Source: Chloroflexota bacterium
GTDB lineage: Bacteria > Chloroflexota > UBA11872
Length of the DNA stretch: 24,542 nt
Assembly: GCA_028875175.1 (NCBI GenBank)
Contig: JAPPFO010000131.1
Coordinates: 1 to 24,542, forward strand
Direction of reading: 5' to 3'
Shown: one piece after another, positions 22,364 through 24,542 of the stretch
How positions within the stretch are numbered: position 1 is the first letter of the stretch
How the letters are laid out: every line of letters begins with the position of its first letter
Program-made: the position numbers and the translations under genes
The notes under the pieces: generated by a model
What the model saw: only the letters and a program-made list of their open reading frames with translations
Told to the model about the DNA's origin: nothing
The model's database searches: none

Positions 22364-23547
22364 GACGATGAGCCTTCCGCTCGCACCAGGTCCGCGTCGG
22401 CTGACCAATAGGGCCCGCCAAGCTCGTCCTCATTGAGCAGTTCCTCGTAGTAGGCCAGCACCCGGTCGGCAACCGTGCTCCAGGTGAAGTCGTGGGCGCG
22501 TCGACGACCGGCGTCCGCCATCCGCTGGCGTTTGTCCGGGTTGTCGGCCACGCGCATCAGAGCGCGTGCCAGGGCCACATGGTCTTTGGGCGGCACCAGG
22601 ATTGCTTCCTCCTGGTCGGAGAGCATGGTTCGCGAGGCGGGAATGTCCGAGGCCACCACGGGCGTCCCGGCGGCCATGGCCTCAAGCAGCGTGATGCCCT
22701 GGCTCTCGCCACCCAGCGCCGGCCAGCAGAAGATGTCGGCGGTTTGCAGGTACTGCCGCTTCTCTTCGTCAGAGACAAAGCCCTTGAACATCACGTGCCG
22801 CAAGCCGAATTGCTGAATCTGTCGCAGATAGGCGCGTCGCTGGCCCGGTCGAAACGCACCAATCACGATCAGTCGCGCCTGCGGGCGCAACTGGCACACC
22901 AGCGCCATGGCCCTTAGCAGATAGTCCAGGCCCTTGCGCTTTTCCAGCCGGCCCACGAACACAATGTTCAGCTTGCCGTCCCGCAGTTCGCCGGCCGGTG
23001 GCTGCGGTGCGCCGTAAAAGTCCACGTCGATGCCGTTTGGGATGATCCGATAGGCGCCCTTGTACGAGCGAAACACGAGCTCCCTGGCCGCTTCGGAGAC
23101 CGCGATCTTCCCGTGCAGGCGGCGCTGGAGACGTCGGATCAGGGGTCGCGTCGTCCGGTAGAACAGTGCCGAATTGCGCGCGGCGTGAAACGTCCCAACA
23201 TTCACGCTTGTCGAGTACTGAAGCACCGTGAGCGGCAGCGCCGGCACCAGTGGCTCCTGCAAGTGCACGATGTCGAAGTGCTGCTGGCGCAGGTAACGCC
23301 GAACCCGTGGCACCAGCTGTGGCGACAACGTCAGCCGCGCCCGCGACTGGTTGACCGGCAGCGGCACCACGCGCGATCCGATTCGCACGAACCCTGGAAA
23401 TTTCTCTTCAACCTGGTTGTCAGTACTTGGCGCCATGATGGCCACCTCGTGGCCGCGAGCCCGCAGTTCCCGTTCCAGGTTGAGGATGTGCTGGGTCACG
23501 CCTCCCGGGTAGGGAAAGTCGTACGGCGAGACCTGCAGAATCCTCAC
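22360..23547 (-). CDS. pimA: GT4 glycosyltransferase, PimA-like phosphatidylinositol mannosyltransferase
   Basis: A 395-residue GT-B glycosyltransferase. The GTG at 23547 overlaps the acyltransferase stop (GTGA, 23544-23547), although the frame is open much further upstream. The N-terminus RILQVSPYDFPYPGGVTQHI matches PimA, whose GGV-QHI loop contacts the donor. The donor half has VGRLEKRKGLDYLL (Arg and Lys for the diphosphate) and the GT4 E-x7-E motif in GGESQGITLLE. PimA adds the first mannose from GDP-mannose to phosphatidylinositol on the inner membrane face. Its neighbours, PI synthase and a PatA-like acyltransferase, match the actinobacterial PIM gene order. Other GT4 activities are possible if the context misleads. 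Confidence 0.85.
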   Translation of the reverse strand: MRILQVSPYDFPYPGGVTQHILNLERELRARGHEVAIMAPSTDNQVEEKFPGFVRIGSRVVPLPVNQSRARLTLSPQLVPRVRRYLRQQHFDIVHLQEPLVPALPLTVLQYSTSVNVGTFHAARNSALFYRTTRPLIRRLQRRLHGKIAVSEAARELVFRSYKGAYRIIPNGIDVDFYGAPQPPAGELRDGKLNIVFVGRLEKRKGLDYLLRAMALVCQLRPQARLIVIGAFRPGQRRAYLRQIQQFGLRHVMFKGFVSDEEKRQYLQTADIFCWPALGGESQGITLLEAMAAGTPVVASDIPASRTMLSDQEEAILVPPKDHVALARALMRVADNPDKRQRMADAGRRRAHDFTWSTVADRVLAYYEELLNEDELGGPYWSADADLVRAEGSSS

Positions 23548-24410
23548 GTCTCGAGCGCCTCCGGCCACATCGGGCGAAACATGTACCACTGCGCCGGCGC
23601 CTTGCGAATCAGCCTTTCCAGGTCCCGCATCACCTGCTGCATGGCCTCCTGGACCGCCTCGGCTGCCGGACGATCGCGATCGATCGTGATCGGCGGCATC
23701 CCGTGCGCCGAGTACGTGCCGTCGTGATATCTGATCATCCCGCCCACCAGCAGCGGACTGCCCGTGTGCCGCGCCAGCACCGCCGCGCCTTCCGGCACCC
23801 ACACGGGCCGGTCGAAGAACATGACCTGCACGCCCTTGCCCGGCGTCGGCCGGTCCGCCAGCAGCGCCACGAACTCGCCCCGCCGCAACGTACGCAGAAT
23901 CCCGCGCGCCGCGTTCCCCAATTGAATCGTCTTCAGGTTCTTGCGCGCCCGGACATCGTCCAGCAGCGCGGTCACCGACCTGCTGCCGAACGTCTCGGCC
24001 ACCACGTGCGTGGGCTGGTCGACCGAGACCAGGCTCCCGCAACAGTCCCAGTTGCCGAAATGCGCCGTGATCATGATGCCGCCGCGACCCATGTGCTTGA
24101 ACGCTTGCAGGTGCTGCAGGCCCTCAATGCGCACGGTGTGACGCAGCAATTCCTCCTGGGTCATCCGGTATGTGCGCAAAAAGTCCACCGTGAACTCGGC
24201 GTAATTCACCACCGACCGCATCGCCAGCGCCCGCACGCGCGGATCGGTCGGCGGCAGGCTCAGTACCACCGACATGTTGGCCGTGGTGTTCCGCCGGATT
24301 CGCGGAACCAGCCAGTAGACCAGCATTCCGAACAGACGGGCCAGGCCGAACTTCACGGGACGGGGCACCCACCGTTCAGCCTGCGCGGCGATGGCGACTA
24401 AGGTGATCAC
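23544..24410 (-). CDS. patA: LpxL/PatA-like membrane acyltransferase (PIM acyltransferase)
   Basis: A 288-residue membrane-associated acyltransferase of the LpxL/HtrB-PatA family. The catalytic H-x4-D motif is in ITAHFGNWD (His117, Asp122), and WVPEGAAVLARHTGSPLLVG and the preceding FFDRP match the family. The GTG at 24410 starts three bases after the stop of the inositol phosphate synthase gene. In actinobacteria PatA puts a fatty acyl chain on the mannose of phosphatidylinositol mannosides. Lying between ino1 and pimA/pgsA1, that role is the best guess here. A lipid A role is unlikely, as no other lipid A gene is seen. Confidence 0.87.
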   Translation of the reverse strand: MITLVAIAAQAERWVPRPVKFGLARLFGMLVYWLVPRIRRNTTANMSVVLSLPPTDPRVRALAMRSVVNYAEFTVDFLRTYRMTQEELLRHTVRIEGLQHLQAFKHMGRGGIMITAHFGNWDCCGSLVSVDQPTHVVAETFGSRSVTALLDDVRARKNLKTIQLGNAARGILRTLRRGEFVALLADRPTPGKGVQVMFFDRPVWVPEGAAVLARHTGSPLLVGGMIRYHDGTYSAHGMPPITIDRDRPAAEAVQEAMQQVMRDLERLIRKAPAQWYMFRPMWPEALET

Positions 24411-24413
24411 GCG

Positions 24414-24542
24414 CTATGCATCGCTCCTGGCGCCGGCGGCAATGTCAGCCGTGCGGATGAACTCGTCCGTCATCACGCGCGCCTCTTCGTCCGAGTACTG
24501 GATCGGCGGCGACTTCATCAGGTAGGCCGACGGCCCTTCAAC
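24414..24542 (-). CDS. ino1: myo-Inositol-1-phosphate synthase, C-terminal fragment
   Basis: The last 42 codons of a gene that enters from beyond the right edge of the window. The residues SAYLMKSPPIQYSDEEA match the conserved end of myo-inositol-1-phosphate synthases (Ino1), which isomerise glucose 6-phosphate using NAD. The stop TAG is three bases upstream of the acyltransferase start, so the gene is first in, or upstream in, the PI-mannoside operon. The identification rests on a short but characteristic segment and on operon context. Confidence 0.8.
   Translation of the reverse strand, partial: VEGPSAYLMKSPPIQYSDEEARVMTDEFIRTADIAAGARSDA

Overview
The window is a gene-dense, high-GC bacterial chromosome segment. 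About 28 genes lie on both strands, there is no stretch over 300 bases without a gene, and I see no rRNA, tRNA, CRISPR array, insertion sequence or phage gene. The taxon cannot be fixed from the sequence alone. The mix suggests a Chloroflexota-like lineage (SAR202, Dehalococcoidia or Thermomicrobia relatives) or a deep actinobacterial-type lineage: dispersed Gfo/Idh/MocA oxidoreductases, a PhyH dioxygenase, a ferredoxin-ASKHA activator, a stand-alone nuoB, TlpA/CcdA pairs and a phosphatidylinositol-mannoside operon. This is an inference.

Left part (1-5100): the end of an MMPL exporter is coupled to a secreted CrtC/AttH-type lipoprotein. A Gfo/Idh/MocA oxidoreductase follows, overlapping a small cysteine-free protein that resembles the HesB/IscA fold. 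Then come two divergent TlpA-like thioredoxins and a CcdA-type membrane protein, which together look like an extracytoplasmic thiol-redox module.

Middle (5084-13050): two tandem GNAT acetyltransferases; peptide deformylase; molybdopterin genes (MoaB/Mog type on one strand, moaD-moaE on the other); an orphan Phd/YefM-like antitoxin; a 14-TPR lipoprotein built from duplicated four-TPR blocks; and a ferredoxin/ASKHA (RACo-like) protein split by an in-frame TAG. A solitary nuoB is divergent from the split gene.

Right part (13050-24542): a PHP-domain phosphoesterase is coupled to a MATE-like membrane protein. A strong intrinsic hairpin-plus-T-run, possibly preceded by a leader ORF, sits just before a two-gene ABC-2 exporter. 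On the minus strand a helical protein is coupled to a flavin-dependent halogenase-like enzyme carrying an extra C-terminal PqqD-like domain. Divergent from these are a PhyH dioxygenase and a second, atypical Gfo/Idh/MocA protein. The window ends in a minus-strand operon, ino1 > patA-like > pimA-like > PI synthase, which would make myo-inositol phosphate, phosphatidylinositol and (acylated) PI mannoside.

Gene junctions are very tight. At least eight use 4-base stop/start overlaps (ATGA, GTGA or TTGA), and GTG and TTG starts are common. Two convergent gene pairs share a CTAG palindrome as both stop codons.
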